A stretch of DNA of 64,000 nucleotides from Mycolicibacter nonchromogenicus (GTDB taxonomy: Bacteria; Actinomycetota; Actinomycetes; Mycobacteriales; Mycobacteriaceae). The position numbers were made by a program, and so were the translations under genes. The notes under the pieces were generated by a model, which made no database searches, was not told the DNA's origin, and worked only from the letters and a program-made list of their open reading frames with translations. Positions within the stretch are counted from its first letter, which is position 1; each line of letters begins with the position of its first letter. The DNA is taken from NCBI RefSeq assembly GCF_002101775.1, contig NZ_LQPI01000020.1, forward strand, positions 21,370-85,369, written 5' to 3'. Positions 1 through 7,895 of the stretch are shown here, piece by piece.

Positions 1-31
1 TGGGGCGCCACGCCAACGGCGCGACGCCCCA
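1..31 (-). terminator. Probable terminator hairpin downstream of sodA
   Basis: A 7-bp inverted repeat (TGGGGCG at 1-7, CGCCCCA at 25-31) lies 18 bp beyond the sodA stop codon. It has no clear U-tract, which is common for mycobacterial terminators. The window begins here, so the stem could extend further left. Confidence 0.5.
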
Positions 32-48
32 CTTGGCCGACAGTGCGG

Positions 49-669
49 CTAGAAGATCAGGCCCGAGGTCTTGGAGGTGGCGGCCGCGAAACGCGACTGC
101 ACATCGGCCCAGTTGACCACGTTCCAGAACGCCTTGACGTAGTCCGCCTTGACGTTCTTGTACTGCAGGTAGAAGGCGTGCTCCCACATGTCGACCTGCA
201 GCAGCGGGATGATTCCCAGCGGCACGTTGGCCTGCTGGTCGTAGAGCTGGAAGGTCAGCAGCTTTCCGCCCAGGGTGTCGTAGCCGAGCACCGCCCAACC
301 CGAACCCTGCAGGCCGTTGGCGGCCGCGGTGAACTGCGCGCGGAACTTGTCGAACGAGCCGAACGCGTCGTCGATGGCTGCGGCAAGCTCGCCCGTCGGC
401 TTGTCGCCGCCGTTGGGGGACAGGTTCTTCCACCAGATCGAGTGGTTGACGTGCCCGCCGAGGTGGAACGCGAGGTTCTTCTCGTTCAAGAAGATCGCGC
501 CGTGGTCGTCGTTGGCGCGCGCCTCGGCGAGCTTCTCCAGCGCGGTGTTGACGCCGGCCACGTAGGCGGCGTGGTGCTTGCTGTGGTGCAGTTCGTTGAT
601 CTGACCCGAGATGTGCGGCTCAAGGGCTCCGTAATCCCAGTCCAAGTCCGGCAAGGTGTAGTCGGCCAC
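49..669 (-). CDS. sodA: Superoxide dismutase [Mn/Fe] SodA
   Basis: A 206-residue Fe/Mn superoxide dismutase that converts superoxide to peroxide and oxygen; mycobacterial SodA is abundant and exported without a classical signal peptide. The start is the GTG at 669, preceded by a purine-rich GAAGGAAGG site; the protein then begins like mycobacterial SodA ([20 protein letters not shown]). Metal ligands are recognisable in the [17 protein letters not shown] and [10 protein letters not shown] segments. Residue 145 is Gln (YDQQAN), where the M. tuberculosis iron enzyme has His. Gln there is associated with manganese use, so I infer a Mn-SOD. The gene is followed by a hairpin and preceded by a long regulatory/repeat region. 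Confidence 0.97.
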   Translation of the reverse strand: MADYTLPDLDWDYGALEPHISGQINELHHSKHHAAYVAGVNTALEKLAEARANDDHGAIFLNEKNLAFHLGGHVNHSIWWKNLSPNGGDKPTGELAAAIDDAFGSFDKFRAQFTAAANGLQGSGWAVLGYDTLGGKLLTFQLYDQQANVPLGIIPLLQVDMWEHAFYLQYKNVKADYVKAFWNVVNWADVQSRFAAATSKTSGLIF

Positions 670-878
670 GGGGTTCCTTCCTTCGGTCAGTACTGATCCG
701 GTGTCGATCACCGTTGATCATTGTCGACAGGCGTTGACGGTCTAGCGGCACCCCACTCCCAGCGCGGTCGCGGTGTGGTGGGGCCACCGGCAACCACACT
801 GCTCCAACACCGAGGGGACCGCAACAACGGATCGAGTCGGCGCACGGCGTCAGCCGATCACAATCCGCGGGCGGGAGT

Positions 879-1031
879 TCAGGTCAGGACGAGCACAAGC
901 AGGAAAGTCAGCAGCACCAGAGCGATCGCCCCGGCGCGCAGTGCTGCCAGCAGATAGGCGCGCTTGTAGGTGGATGAACCCGAATGCCAGCCCGACGCCG
1001 CCGCGAAAGGTCCGATCGACCGGGCGGTCAT
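879..1031 (-). CDS. Possible small single-pass membrane protein, 50 aa
   Basis: A short reading frame on the same strand as sodA. The ATG at 1031 has a Shine-Dalgarno-like GAGGGCAG just upstream. The last 30 or so residues form one hydrophobic helix (AYLLAALRAGAIALVLLTFL), preceded by a small basic segment (YKR), so the protein would be a C-terminally anchored micro-membrane protein. The frame stays open to an upstream ATG at 1094 that would add 21 residues. I do not recognise a family. It is supported only by the ribosome-binding site and the membrane helix, so it may be spurious. Confidence 0.4.
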   Translation of the reverse strand: MTARSIGPFAAASGWHSGSSTYKRAYLLAALRAGAIALVLLTFLLVLVLT

Positions 1032-1285
1032 TCCGCTGCCCTCAACATCGCTGTGCCCCCAACTTCGCCGTGCGCCCACCCCCGTGAGGCGCATCACATC
1101 CGTTCTGTGACGGCGATCATAGCGCTTTGGTTCCCGCGTGGAAAAATTCCCCACGATAACCCGACTTACCTGCACGGATGCATTCCGGGGCCGGACGGCT
1201 GTCAAGCAGGGGGCGACAGCGGCTGCTTAGCCGATCAAGCGATTTCGCTCGACGCTGTTAGCCAGTTCGGGGCGACGACGCTGCG

Positions 1286-1384
1286 TTATCCACAACCGAT
1301 GCGTCTGTCGGCATGTTACGAGCACATCACGGCCCGTGCGGCTGTCGATCGGTGTGTGGATAAACCTGTGGAAACTGTGGATAG
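1286..1384. other. Cluster of DnaA-box-like sites
   Basis: TTATCCACA occurs at 1286-1294. Its reverse complement TGTGGATAA is at 1355-1363, followed by TGTGGAAAC (1367-1375) and TGTGGATAG (1376-1384). The first two match the classical 9-mer DnaA box perfectly; the others differ by one or two bases. The three right-hand boxes share one orientation and are packed 12 and 9 bp apart, like replication-origin or DnaA-titration arrays. No dnaA, dnaN or plasmid rep gene is adjacent. Confidence 0.55.
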
Positions 1385-1490
1385 CCGGTGGTAGCTGCCG
1401 GGTCCCGCGAGGGCCGCCGGAACGTTTTCGGCTCGGTGCGCCGAACGCCGTGGTCCGGCTGCGGTCGGTACCCCCACCGCCGACCGCGGT

Positions 1491-1602
1491 CGCCTCGGTA
1501 CTGCTGGGCGCCGACCCGCCGCGGTCGGCTCCGCCGACCTTGCGGTCGCCTCGGTACTGCTGGGCGCCGACCCGCCGCGGTCGGCTCCGCCGACCTTGCG
1601 GT
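1491..1602. repeat. Perfect 56-bp tandem duplication
   Basis: Two identical 56-bp units occupy 1491-1546 and 1547-1602; a diverged partial copy precedes them. Each unit contains an inverted repeat (GGTCGGC / GCCGACC, extended by CCGC / GCGG) that could fold into a hairpin. The array ends 6 bp before the -10 box of the next gene. Confidence 0.9.
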
Positions 1603-1608
1603 CGCCGC

Positions 1609-1614
1609 TAGGCT
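1609..1614 (+). promoter_or_regulatory. Extended-type -10 box, leaderless start of DUF4328 gene
   Basis: TAGGCT (TANNNT class) lies 6 nt upstream of the GTG at 1621. A transcript starting at the GTG would be leaderless, which supports this start in the absence of a ribosome-binding site. Confidence 0.6.
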
Positions 1615-1620
1615 GGGGCG

Positions 1621-2691
1621 GTGATTCAGGTGTGTTCCCGCTGCAACACGCGGTGGAACGTGCACGACCGCCAGCGGTCCTGGTGTCCACGTTGCAACGG
1701 TGCGTTGTGGGCGCCGCTGACACCCCAGCAAGAGGCCGAGTTGCAGCGGACCCAACCCGGTCCCCCTGCACCGCCCGCCGCGCCGGGACAGGCGCCGCTG
1801 CGGCCGGGACTCGGTTACCGGTGGATCGCGGTGCGGCCCGGCCCCCCGCCTCCGCGGCCGCCCGCCCGGCGCCCGCTCGGGCCGACCCCGCGTTACACGG
1901 TGATGCCGCGGTGGACGCTGATGGGCGCTCCGAGTCGCAGTGCGGCACCGTCGAAGCGAGGGGAACGGCAGGCGCCGACGGCGCGCGCACTGGAGCGGAC
2001 GCTCGCTGCCGCGATCGCCGCGCTGGGCGTCGCGGCCCTGGTGCACGTCTTGATCTACGTGCTGATGATCGTCAATCGCACCAAGCTGTTGAATCCCGTG
2101 ATCGCCGGTGGCGCGGTATGGCTGGGCCGGCTGGCCGGGTTGGCCGCGATCGCGGCGGTGGTCACCTGCGCCGTGGTGCTGACCAGGTGGCTGCTGGCCC
2201 GGCGTGCGGCCGCCTTCGCTCGGTTGCATCAGTCCGAGACGCGCCCGGCGTGGGCGCTGTGGGCCGGGTGCCTGGTGCCGGTGGTCAACCTGGCCTGGGC
2301 GCCGGTGTTCGTCATCGAGTTGGCCCAGCGGGAGGGCCGGCTGGAGCGGCTGCGCAAACCCATCGTGGTGTGGTGGGCCGTCTGGGCGGCCAGCACTGCC
2401 GTCGCGGTCTTCGCCACCGCCACCAGTCGGGCTGATGGGGCTCAAGGCATTGCCAACAACATCGTGGCGACCGTGGTGGCTTACCTGCTGGGCCTGGCCG
2501 CAGTGGTGACGGCGACCCGGGTGGTCGAGGGATTCGAGCGCCGCTCTATGGGCCGGCCGGCTCACCACTGGGTGGTGGTGCCCGATGATCGTGCGGTGAC
2601 GCCGCCACCTCCGGATGGCGAACCGACGCCGGAGCAGGTCGCGCCGGCGGCTCCGGCTCTTGAGCCCGACGGACGGGAACCGGCAGCGTAA
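1621..2691 (+). CDS. DUF4328 membrane protein with N-terminal zinc ribbon
   Basis: 356 residues. The N-terminus has a CxxC...CxxC zinc ribbon (Cys5, Cys8, Cys22, Cys25), followed by a Pro/Arg-rich cytoplasmic linker (about 40-120) and several hydrophobic helices: around 125-150, 160-185, the WALWAGCLVPVVNLAW segment, then two more. This is the DUF4328 layout and resembles Rv3843c, which also precedes glpQ1 in M. tuberculosis. The C-terminal 40 residues are acidic and Pro-rich. Its biochemical function is unknown. The GTG start is set by a -10 box 6 nt upstream. The stop is only 4 bp from the glpQ1 start, so the two are almost certainly co-transcribed. Confidence 0.85.
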   Translation: MIQVCSRCNTRWNVHDRQRSWCPRCNGALWAPLTPQQEAELQRTQPGPPAPPAAPGQAPLRPGLGYRWIAVRPGPPPPRPPARRPLGPTPRYTVMPRWTLMGAPSRSAAPSKRGERQAPTARALERTLAAAIAALGVAALVHVLIYVLMIVNRTKLLNPVIAGGAVWLGRLAGLAAIAAVVTCAVVLTRWLLARRAAAFARLHQSETRPAWALWAGCLVPVVNLAWAPVFVIELAQREGRLERLRKPIVVWWAVWAASTAVAVFATATSRADGAQGIANNIVATVVAYLLGLAAVVTATRVVEGFERRSMGRPAHHWVVVPDDRAVTPPPPDGEPTPEQVAPAAPALEPDGREPAA

Positions 2692-2695
2692 GCCC

Positions 2696-3499
2696 ATGAC
2701 CCCGGCCGGTGATGTCGTCGCGGAACACCCTTTCGTGGTCGCACACCGGGGTGCGTCTGTCGACCGCCCGGAACACACCCTGGCCGCCTACGACTTGGCG
2801 CTGCAGGAGGGGGCGGACGGCGTCGAATGCGATGTGCGGCTGACCAGCGATGGGCACTTGGTCTGCGTGCACGATCGTCGGGTGGACCGGACCTCCAGCG
2901 GGGCCGGGGTGGTCAGCGAGATGACGTTGTCGCAGCTGCAACGTCTCGACTACGGTGCCTGGCACCGTAACGGGCAGGCCGGCTCCGACATCGGCGACAC
3001 CGGACTGCTCACCCTCGATGCGCTGGTGGCGCTGGTACTGGACTGGCATCGGCCGGTGAAGATCTTCATCGAGACCAAGCATCCGGTGCGCTACGGCGCA
3101 ATGGTCGAGCGTGAAGTGCTCGCCCTGTTGCACCGATTCGGGCTCGCCGCGCCGGCGTCGGCCGCCCGGTCGCGTGCGGTGGTGATGTCGTTCTCGGCGG
3201 CGGCGGTGTGGCGGATCCGCCGGGCCGCGCCGCTGCTGCCCACCGTCCTGCTCGGCTCCGGCGCCCGCTATCTGGGCGGCGGCGCGGCGACGACGGTCGG
3301 TGCCACCGCGATCGGTCCGTCCATCGAGACCTTGCGCGAACACCCGGAGTTGGTGGACCAGGCGGCCGCGCGCGGCCGTGCGTTGTACTGCTGGACCGTC
3401 GACCGCCACGAGGACGTCGACTTCTGCAGGGATGTCGGGGTCGCGTGGGTCGCGACCAATCAGCCCGCCCGAACCAAGGCGCGGTTACGGGCGGGCTGA
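2696..3499 (+). CDS. glpQ1: Glycerophosphodiester phosphodiesterase GlpQ1
   Basis: 267 residues. It hydrolyses glycerophosphodiesters to glycerol-3-phosphate and an alcohol. The GDPD signature is near the N-terminus: AHRGASVDRPEHTLAAYDLA with the catalytic His-Arg, then GVECDVRLTSDGHLVCVHD with metal-binding Glu/Asp and the second catalytic His. IFIETKHP carries another metal ligand, and the family's C-terminal WTVDRHEDVDF segment is present. There is no signal peptide. The ATG at 2696 sits 4 bp after the DUF4328 stop. Position and length match Rv3842c. The gene converges on bfrB. Confidence 0.93.
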   Translation: MTPAGDVVAEHPFVVAHRGASVDRPEHTLAAYDLALQEGADGVECDVRLTSDGHLVCVHDRRVDRTSSGAGVVSEMTLSQLQRLDYGAWHRNGQAGSDIGDTGLLTLDALVALVLDWHRPVKIFIETKHPVRYGAMVEREVLALLHRFGLAAPASAARSRAVVMSFSAAAVWRIRRAAPLLPTVLLGSGARYLGGGAATTVGATAIGPSIETLREHPELVDQAAARGRALYCWTVDRHEDVDFCRDVGVAWVATNQPARTKARLRAG

Positions 3500-3518
3500 T
3501 CCCGCGGGGGAGCGAGGC

Positions 3519-4055
3519 TTACCCGCCGGCCGCTCGCGGCGCGCCGGCTTCTTGACCCACCGTGATCTCGCGCGCGATGAAGTTCTCCAGCTCGAACAGG
3601 TTGTGCCCGGCGCGGTCGGCGACCCGGAGCAGTCGGGTCATCACGGCCACCTCCTCGATCTGTTCGCGCAGGAACCACTGCATGAACTGTTCGCCGAGGT
3701 GGTCGCCCTCGTCGCGCGCGGCGCTGGTGAGCCGGCTGATCTGCTCGGTGACGGTGCGTTCCTGGTCCAGGGTCAGCGCCAGCGCATCCCGCGGAGCGTC
3801 GAAGTGGTTGCGCACGGCGTCCACACCGGGAATCTCGACGCGGATGCCGCGGTCGAGCAGGTACTGCACCATCATCATCGCGTGGCTGCGTTCCTCGACG
3901 GCCTGCGCGTAAAAGAACTTCGCCAATTGCGGTAATTCTTCGCCGTCGAAATAAACCGCGACAGCGACGTATTGCTGCGCAGCGGTGAATTCGTGGTAGA
4001 TCTGCTCTTGAAGCAGCGCGTGGAATTTCGTCTTGTGGCTGTCGTTCTCGATCAT
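3519..4055 (-). CDS. bfrB: Ferritin BfrB
   Basis: 178 residues. It is a non-haem ferritin that oxidises and stores iron in a 24-subunit shell. The four-helix-bundle ferroxidase residues are visible: QEQIYHEFTAAQQY with Glu/Tyr, AVEERSHAMMMVQYLLDRG with the Glu-Glu-x-x-His ligand set, and FLREQIEEVAVM. The C-terminal tail after the bundle (VGQEAGAPRAAGG) is typical of mycobacterial BfrB. A TAGCAT box 7 nt upstream of the ATG suggests a leaderless transcript. An IdeR-like box lies 41 bp beyond the -10, a position suited to activation rather than repression; IdeR-dependent induction of bfrB in iron excess is known in M. tuberculosis. Confidence 0.96.
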   Translation of the reverse strand: MIENDSHKTKFHALLQEQIYHEFTAAQQYVAVAVYFDGEELPQLAKFFYAQAVEERSHAMMMVQYLLDRGIRVEIPGVDAVRNHFDAPRDALALTLDQERTVTEQISRLTSAARDEGDHLGEQFMQWFLREQIEEVAVMTRLLRVADRAGHNLFELENFIAREITVGQEAGAPRAAGG

Positions 4056-4062
4056 GACCGCG

Positions 4063-4068
4063 ATGCTA
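4063..4068 (-). promoter_or_regulatory. -10 box, leaderless bfrB promoter
   Basis: On the minus strand TAGCAT is 7 nt upstream of the bfrB ATG at 4055, with no Shine-Dalgarno between them. Confidence 0.55.
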
Positions 4069-4108
4069 CCCCTGGTCAGCAGGGGTTTGCATCCAAGGAG
4101 AACCTTAC

Positions 4109-4127
4109 TCAGGCGAGCATTGCCTAA
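4109..4127 (-). promoter_or_regulatory. IdeR iron box upstream of bfrB
   Basis: On the minus strand this reads TTAGGCAATGCTCGCCTGA, matching the IdeR consensus TTAGGTTAGGCTAACCTAA at 13 of 19 positions with both half-site ends conserved. A weaker TTAGG-containing sequence lies near 4165-4183. M. tuberculosis bfrB likewise has several iron boxes upstream. Confidence 0.6.
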
Positions 4128-4179
4128 GTAAAGATAGGATATGCAAAATTGCGCAATCGGGCGGTAAATTAGGCGTTAC

Positions 4180-5358
4180 TCAATTAACCGACCCTATCGG
4201 TGGTGGCGTATCGCGACGCAGGGCGTCGAATAACTCGGTGGCCTCGGCATCGTTCCATACCACCGCGTCGCCGACCTCGGTCCAGACGAACTCGCCGATC
4301 GGCACGGTCAGCATGGTGGTGGTGCCGTGCAGCGCCCAGCCCAACGCCGCCAGGTCCAGCACGCCGGAGCCGTTGTCCACAGTGATCGCGCGTGCGGCGG
4401 TGTGCGGCACGGTGTACCAGCGCACCGGATTGAGCCAGGCGGCCGGTTCGGTGATGCGGGCCAGCAGCGCCGAGAGAAACAGTCGCTGGTGGTCCATCCG
4501 ATCCAGGTCGGCACGTGGGGTGGCCCGGCTGCGCACGTAGCCCAGCGCGGCCGCGCCGGCCAGCTTCTGGCAGCCGGCCGGCAGACTGAGCCCGGCCAGT
4601 GGGTCCTCGATCGGCTCGTCGGGGCATAAGGTGACGCCGCCGAGCGCGTCGACGAGGGTGGCGAATCCGCCGAACCCGATCTCGAGGTAATGGTCCAGCC
4701 GCAGTCCGGTGGCCTGCTCCACCGTGCGGGTCAGCAGCGCAGCGCCGCCGAGGGTGAACGCGGCGTTGATCTTGTCTGCGCCGTAGCCGGGGATCGTGAC
4801 GTAGGAGTCGCGCGGCAGGGAGATCACCGTGGCCGGTGACTGCGATCCCCGTGTGGGCAGGTGGACGACCAGCATGGTGTCGGTGCGTCCGTTGCCGATG
4901 TTTCCGCCGGTGTTCAGCTGCTGTTGCTCTTCGGGGGTGAGATCGGCGCGGCTGTCCGAACCGACCAGCAGCCACGTCGTGCCGCGGCCCGGTTCCGGGC
5001 GCTGCGGGTAATCGGAGAATGCCGCGGTCCGCTGCAGCGCGGTGTCGAACCAGGCGGCTGCACCCACCAGCGTGGCGCTGCCGAGCAACACCGCCAGCAG
5101 GGCCAGCACCACCAGCCGGCGCGGCCAGGAGCGTCGCCGCCGCGCGACAGGAGGTCGCGTCGCCGCCGGGCGAGGCGGTGGAGACGGCGGAGGCGGGGAG
5201 TAGGCGCGCGGGGCCGGGTGGGGGGCCGGTCGCCGGACGACCCGCTGCGGCGCCGGCGAGACCGGCCGGCCGTGGGGGTCGCGGTACAACATCGGCGGCG
5301 GCTCGCGACGCGGCGGTTCCAGGTGCCAGGGCCGGCTCGGCCCGCGCTCGCCGTTCAC
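4180..5358 (-). CDS. LytR-CpsA-Psr (LCP) family cell-wall ligase
   Basis: 392 residues. A Pro/Arg-rich cytoplasmic tail (1-75) is followed by one transmembrane helix (about 80-103, LVVLALLAVLLGSATLVGAA) and an extracellular LCP domain. Family hallmarks are WLLVGSDSRADL, GRTDTMLVVHL, SLPRDSYVTIPGYGADKINAAFTLGG and YVRSRATPRADLDRMDHQR, carrying the Asp and Arg residues that bind the polyprenyl pyrophosphate. Enzymes of this family attach arabinogalactan or other glycopolymers to peptidoglycan, which fits the neighbouring locus. The short annotation Rv3840 occupies the equivalent place in M. tuberculosis. The GTG start is set by a -10 box 6 nt upstream. Confidence 0.88.
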   Translation of the reverse strand: MNGERGPSRPWHLEPPRREPPPMLYRDPHGRPVSPAPQRVVRRPAPHPAPRAYSPPPPSPPPRPAATRPPVARRRRSWPRRLVVLALLAVLLGSATLVGAAAWFDTALQRTAAFSDYPQRPEPGRGTTWLLVGSDSRADLTPEEQQQLNTGGNIGNGRTDTMLVVHLPTRGSQSPATVISLPRDSYVTIPGYGADKINAAFTLGGAALLTRTVEQATGLRLDHYLEIGFGGFATLVDALGGVTLCPDEPIEDPLAGLSLPAGCQKLAGAAALGYVRSRATPRADLDRMDHQRLFLSALLARITEPAAWLNPVRWYTVPHTAARAITVDNGSGVLDLAALGWALHGTTTMLTVPIGEFVWTEVGDAVVWNDAEATELFDALRRDTPPPIGSVN

Positions 5359-5364
5359 CCGCCC

Positions 5365-5370
5365 AATCTA
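5365..5370 (-). promoter_or_regulatory. -10 box, leaderless LCP gene promoter
   Basis: On the minus strand TAGATT is separated by 6 nt from the GTG at 5358, so transcription would begin at the start codon. Confidence 0.6.
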
Positions 5371-5551
5371 CGTATCCAGCGCCATCGGGGCGATCTTCAG
5401 TGGTCAGCCCGGTGGCGTGCTGGACGCGGCACGTCCGCGGGCATTCAGCCACGCCGGGCCTCTCAGCCTTTATTAGTAATCTTCCGAAGAGATCGTTATC
5501 TTGGCCCACGTCCGTCGCCCGCCGCGACCATGAAGAGAGGCCTACCGACAG

Positions 5552-7885
5552 ATGACTCGTCAGTGCAGCACAAAGCGCAATCGCCGGGTTGTCGGGCTGG
5601 GTGCGGCGGTCGGGGCGTCTCTGACGCTCGCAGTGCTGCCCGGTGCGTCGATGCCGGTGGCGACTGCCGAGGGTTTCGAGGTCTTCGATCAGGTGTTGGC
5701 GCCGTTCATCGACACCGCGTCCGGCGGCCTGGACTGGGATGCGGTGTTCAGTCCGGCAGCCTGGGAGGCGTTCGCCGCGAACTGGGATGGAATGTGGGCC
5801 GGTTCGGCAGCTGCGTCCTCGAACCTGGACAGCCTGCTGTACCCCGACGTCGCGGGGCTGATTCAGAACTGGGTCTACACCCCGCTGTACTCCGGTATCG
5901 ACTGGCTGGTCGGCAACCCGGTGCTGGCACCGGTCATCGATGTCTACAACCAGATCAGCGAGGGCCTGGGTCTGGGCCTGATGATCGGTGACGGCGCAGA
6001 CGGCACGGCAGAGGATGCCGCCGGTGGCGCGGGCGGCTGGCTGTTCGGTGACGGCGGGGCCGGCTGGGACAGCACCGAGGTCGGTGGGTCCGGTGGGGCC
6101 GGGGGAGCGGCCGGGTTCTTCGGCAATGGTGGTGCCGGTGGCGACGGCGGCGAAGGCGGCAGCGGTGGGGCCGGCGGAGTCGGTGGGTGGTTCATGGGCA
6201 TCGGTGGCGCCGGCGGAGCCGGTGGGGACGGTGTCTACGGCGGAGTGGGCGGAGCCGGCGGCGATGGCCGCGGGTGGCTGCTGGGTGTCGGCGGTGCCGG
6301 CGGCGACGGCGGCGACGGCAGCCACCTCGGCGGCAACGGCGGTGACGGCGGCAACGGATCGAGGTGGTTCGGCGGCGGCGGTGACGGTGGCGACGGCGGT
6401 GACGGCGCCTATCTGGGCCCGGGAGATCTGCCCGCACTGGGCGGGGCGGGGGGTCTGGCCGGCTCGCTGGGCACCCACGGCGCGGTGGGCACTTTCGGCG
6501 TGCTGGACGGAGCTCCGGTGAAGGCCTTGCCCGAACTGCACACGGCCGGCAACTGGATCGTCGACCAGGACGGCCGGGTGGTGATCCTGCAGGGCGTCAA
6601 CCAGGTGTACAAGTCGGCGCCGTTCTCACCCGGCGGCAACGGCTTCGACGATGACGATGCGGCGTTCCTGGCCGCCAACGGCTTCACCGCGGTGCGGCTG
6701 GGCCTGTACTGGGACCAGATCGAACCGCAGCCCGGCGTGTACAACTGGGCCTATCTGGAATCGGTCAAGGGGACCATTGAGACGCTGAGGGCGCACGGCA
6801 TCGTCAGCATCCTCGACATGCACCAGGACCTCTACGGCGCGGAAGTCGGGGGGCATGGCGCGCCGGACTGGGCCACGCTGTTCAACGCGGCAGACAATGA
6901 CCCCACCCAGCCTTTCCCGTTCGCCTACGCCCTCAACCCGGCGCAGAACCAAGCCTGGGATGCGTTCTGGTCCAACGAGAAGGTGGACGGAATCGGGCTG
7001 CAGAACTACTACGCCAGGATGTGGCAGACGGTCGCCGACTACTTCGGCGGCACGCCCGGTGTGGCCGGCTACGAGATCATGAACGAGCCGTGGACCGGCT
7101 CGCCGTGGCTGGCCAGCCTGCTGGGCAACCCGCACTTCGACCGCGAGACCCTGAACCCGTTCTACGAGCAGGTGACCTCGGCGATCCGGTCGGTCGATCC
7201 GAAGACCACGGTGTACTACGAGCCGAACGTGTTGTTCGGCAACGTCACTGCCCTGACCAACCTGCGCCCGGTGGACGACGACAACGCTGTGTTCGCCTTC
7301 CACGACTACTGCATCTTCGACGCCCTGGGCACCGGCAGCGCCGCCGGCTGCTCGCTGTGGGACGGAATGATGATGGAAGGCGCGCAGCGCTTCGTCGACC
7401 GCTACGACGTCCCGGCGGTGGTCACCGAGTTCGGTGCGACCTCCAACACCGACACCATCACCAGCCAGCTGAACTCCATCGATCCGCACAAGTTCGGCTG
7501 GCTGTACTGGGGCTACACCAATGAGGCGGGCTCGTTGGTGCACAACACCAACCTGCCGCCGACCGGCGACAACGTCAGCCAGGCCATCCTGTCGACGCTG
7601 GCCCAGCCCTACCCGCAGGTGATCGCCGGAATTCCGAACAGCTGGTCGTTCGCCAACGGGGTCTTCTCGTTCAGTTACTCCACGACGACGGCTGAGGGCG
7701 CCGGCGTCTTCGATCCGGGATCGCAGACCCGGATCTCGATCCCGGACGTGCAGTTCCCGAACGGCTACCAGGTGAGCGTCACCGGCGGCGAAGTCGTCTC
7801 GGCGGACAATGCTTCGGTGCTGGTCATCGAATCCGGCGCCGGCGCCCACACCATCTCCGTCACGGTGACGCGCGTCGCGGGCTGA
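5552..7885 (+). CDS. Secreted PGRS-like repeat protein fused to a GH5 endoglycoceramidase-type hydrolase
   Basis: 777 residues in four parts. Residues 1-40 are a signal peptide (basic KRNRR, hydrophobic core, AxA-like ATA before EGFE). Residues 40-145 form a helical, Trp-rich domain with no PE motif. Residues 145-305 are PGRS-like glycine-rich repeats (GGAGG, GDGGDGG, GWLLGVGGAGG). Residues 320-777 are a glycoside hydrolase family 5 domain with a C-terminal beta domain. Catalytic residues are visible: acid/base Glu512 in EIMNEPW and nucleophile Glu626 in VVTEFGAT. DMHQDLYG and GWLYWGYTNEAG resemble endoglycoceramidases, so a glycolipid substrate is plausible but inferred. The gene converges on the CPBP gene. 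PGRS repeats normally follow a PE domain; here an ordinary signal peptide replaces it. Confidence 0.88.
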   Translation: MTRQCSTKRNRRVVGLGAAVGASLTLAVLPGASMPVATAEGFEVFDQVLAPFIDTASGGLDWDAVFSPAAWEAFAANWDGMWAGSAAASSNLDSLLYPDVAGLIQNWVYTPLYSGIDWLVGNPVLAPVIDVYNQISEGLGLGLMIGDGADGTAEDAAGGAGGWLFGDGGAGWDSTEVGGSGGAGGAAGFFGNGGAGGDGGEGGSGGAGGVGGWFMGIGGAGGAGGDGVYGGVGGAGGDGRGWLLGVGGAGGDGGDGSHLGGNGGDGGNGSRWFGGGGDGGDGGDGAYLGPGDLPALGGAGGLAGSLGTHGAVGTFGVLDGAPVKALPELHTAGNWIVDQDGRVVILQGVNQVYKSAPFSPGGNGFDDDDAAFLAANGFTAVRLGLYWDQIEPQPGVYNWAYLESVKGTIETLRAHGIVSILDMHQDLYGAEVGGHGAPDWATLFNAADNDPTQPFPFAYALNPAQNQAWDAFWSNEKVDGIGLQNYYARMWQTVADYFGGTPGVAGYEIMNEPWTGSPWLASLLGNPHFDRETLNPFYEQVTSAIRSVDPKTTVYYEPNVLFGNVTALTNLRPVDDDNAVFAFHDYCIFDALGTGSAAGCSLWDGMMMEGAQRFVDRYDVPAVVTEFGATSNTDTITSQLNSIDPHKFGWLYWGYTNEAGSLVHNTNLPPTGDNVSQAILSTLAQPYPQVIAGIPNSWSFANGVFSFSYSTTTAEGAGVFDPGSQTRISIPDVQFPNGYQVSVTGGEVVSADNASVLVIESGAGAHTISVTVTRVAG

Positions 7886-7894
7886 GCCCCCGCG
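7876..7894. terminator. Weak hairpin between convergent genes
   Basis: CGCGGG (7876-7881) pairs with CCCGCG (7889-7894) across the stop codon of the GH5 gene, just before the CPBP gene stop. It is short and may simply reflect high GC. Confidence 0.3.
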
Positions 7895-7895
7895 G

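Larger units (their letters stand above)
1032..1620. other. Intergenic region with DnaA-box cluster and tandem duplication
   Basis: This 589-bp stretch has no convincing gene. It holds four DnaA-box-like sequences (1286-1384), two 56-bp direct repeats (1491-1602) and the -10 box of the DUF4328 gene (1609-1614). The left part (1032-1285) shows nothing else I can interpret. Confidence 0.6.

Noticed and set aside
1286..1384. Chromosomal oriC
   Set aside because: No dnaA, dnaN, rpmH or gyrase genes nearby and no AT-rich unwinding region; kept only as a DnaA-box cluster.
5999..6470. PE_PGRS gene
   Set aside because: The glycine repeats are PGRS-like, but no PE domain precedes them; the N-terminus is a signal peptide and a different domain.
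4184..6541. 785-codon minus-strand frame across the LCP and PGRS-GH5 genes
   Set aside because: It is the shifted/antisense reading of two well-supported genes and consists of Thr/Ala/Val repeats mirrored from the PGRS tract.
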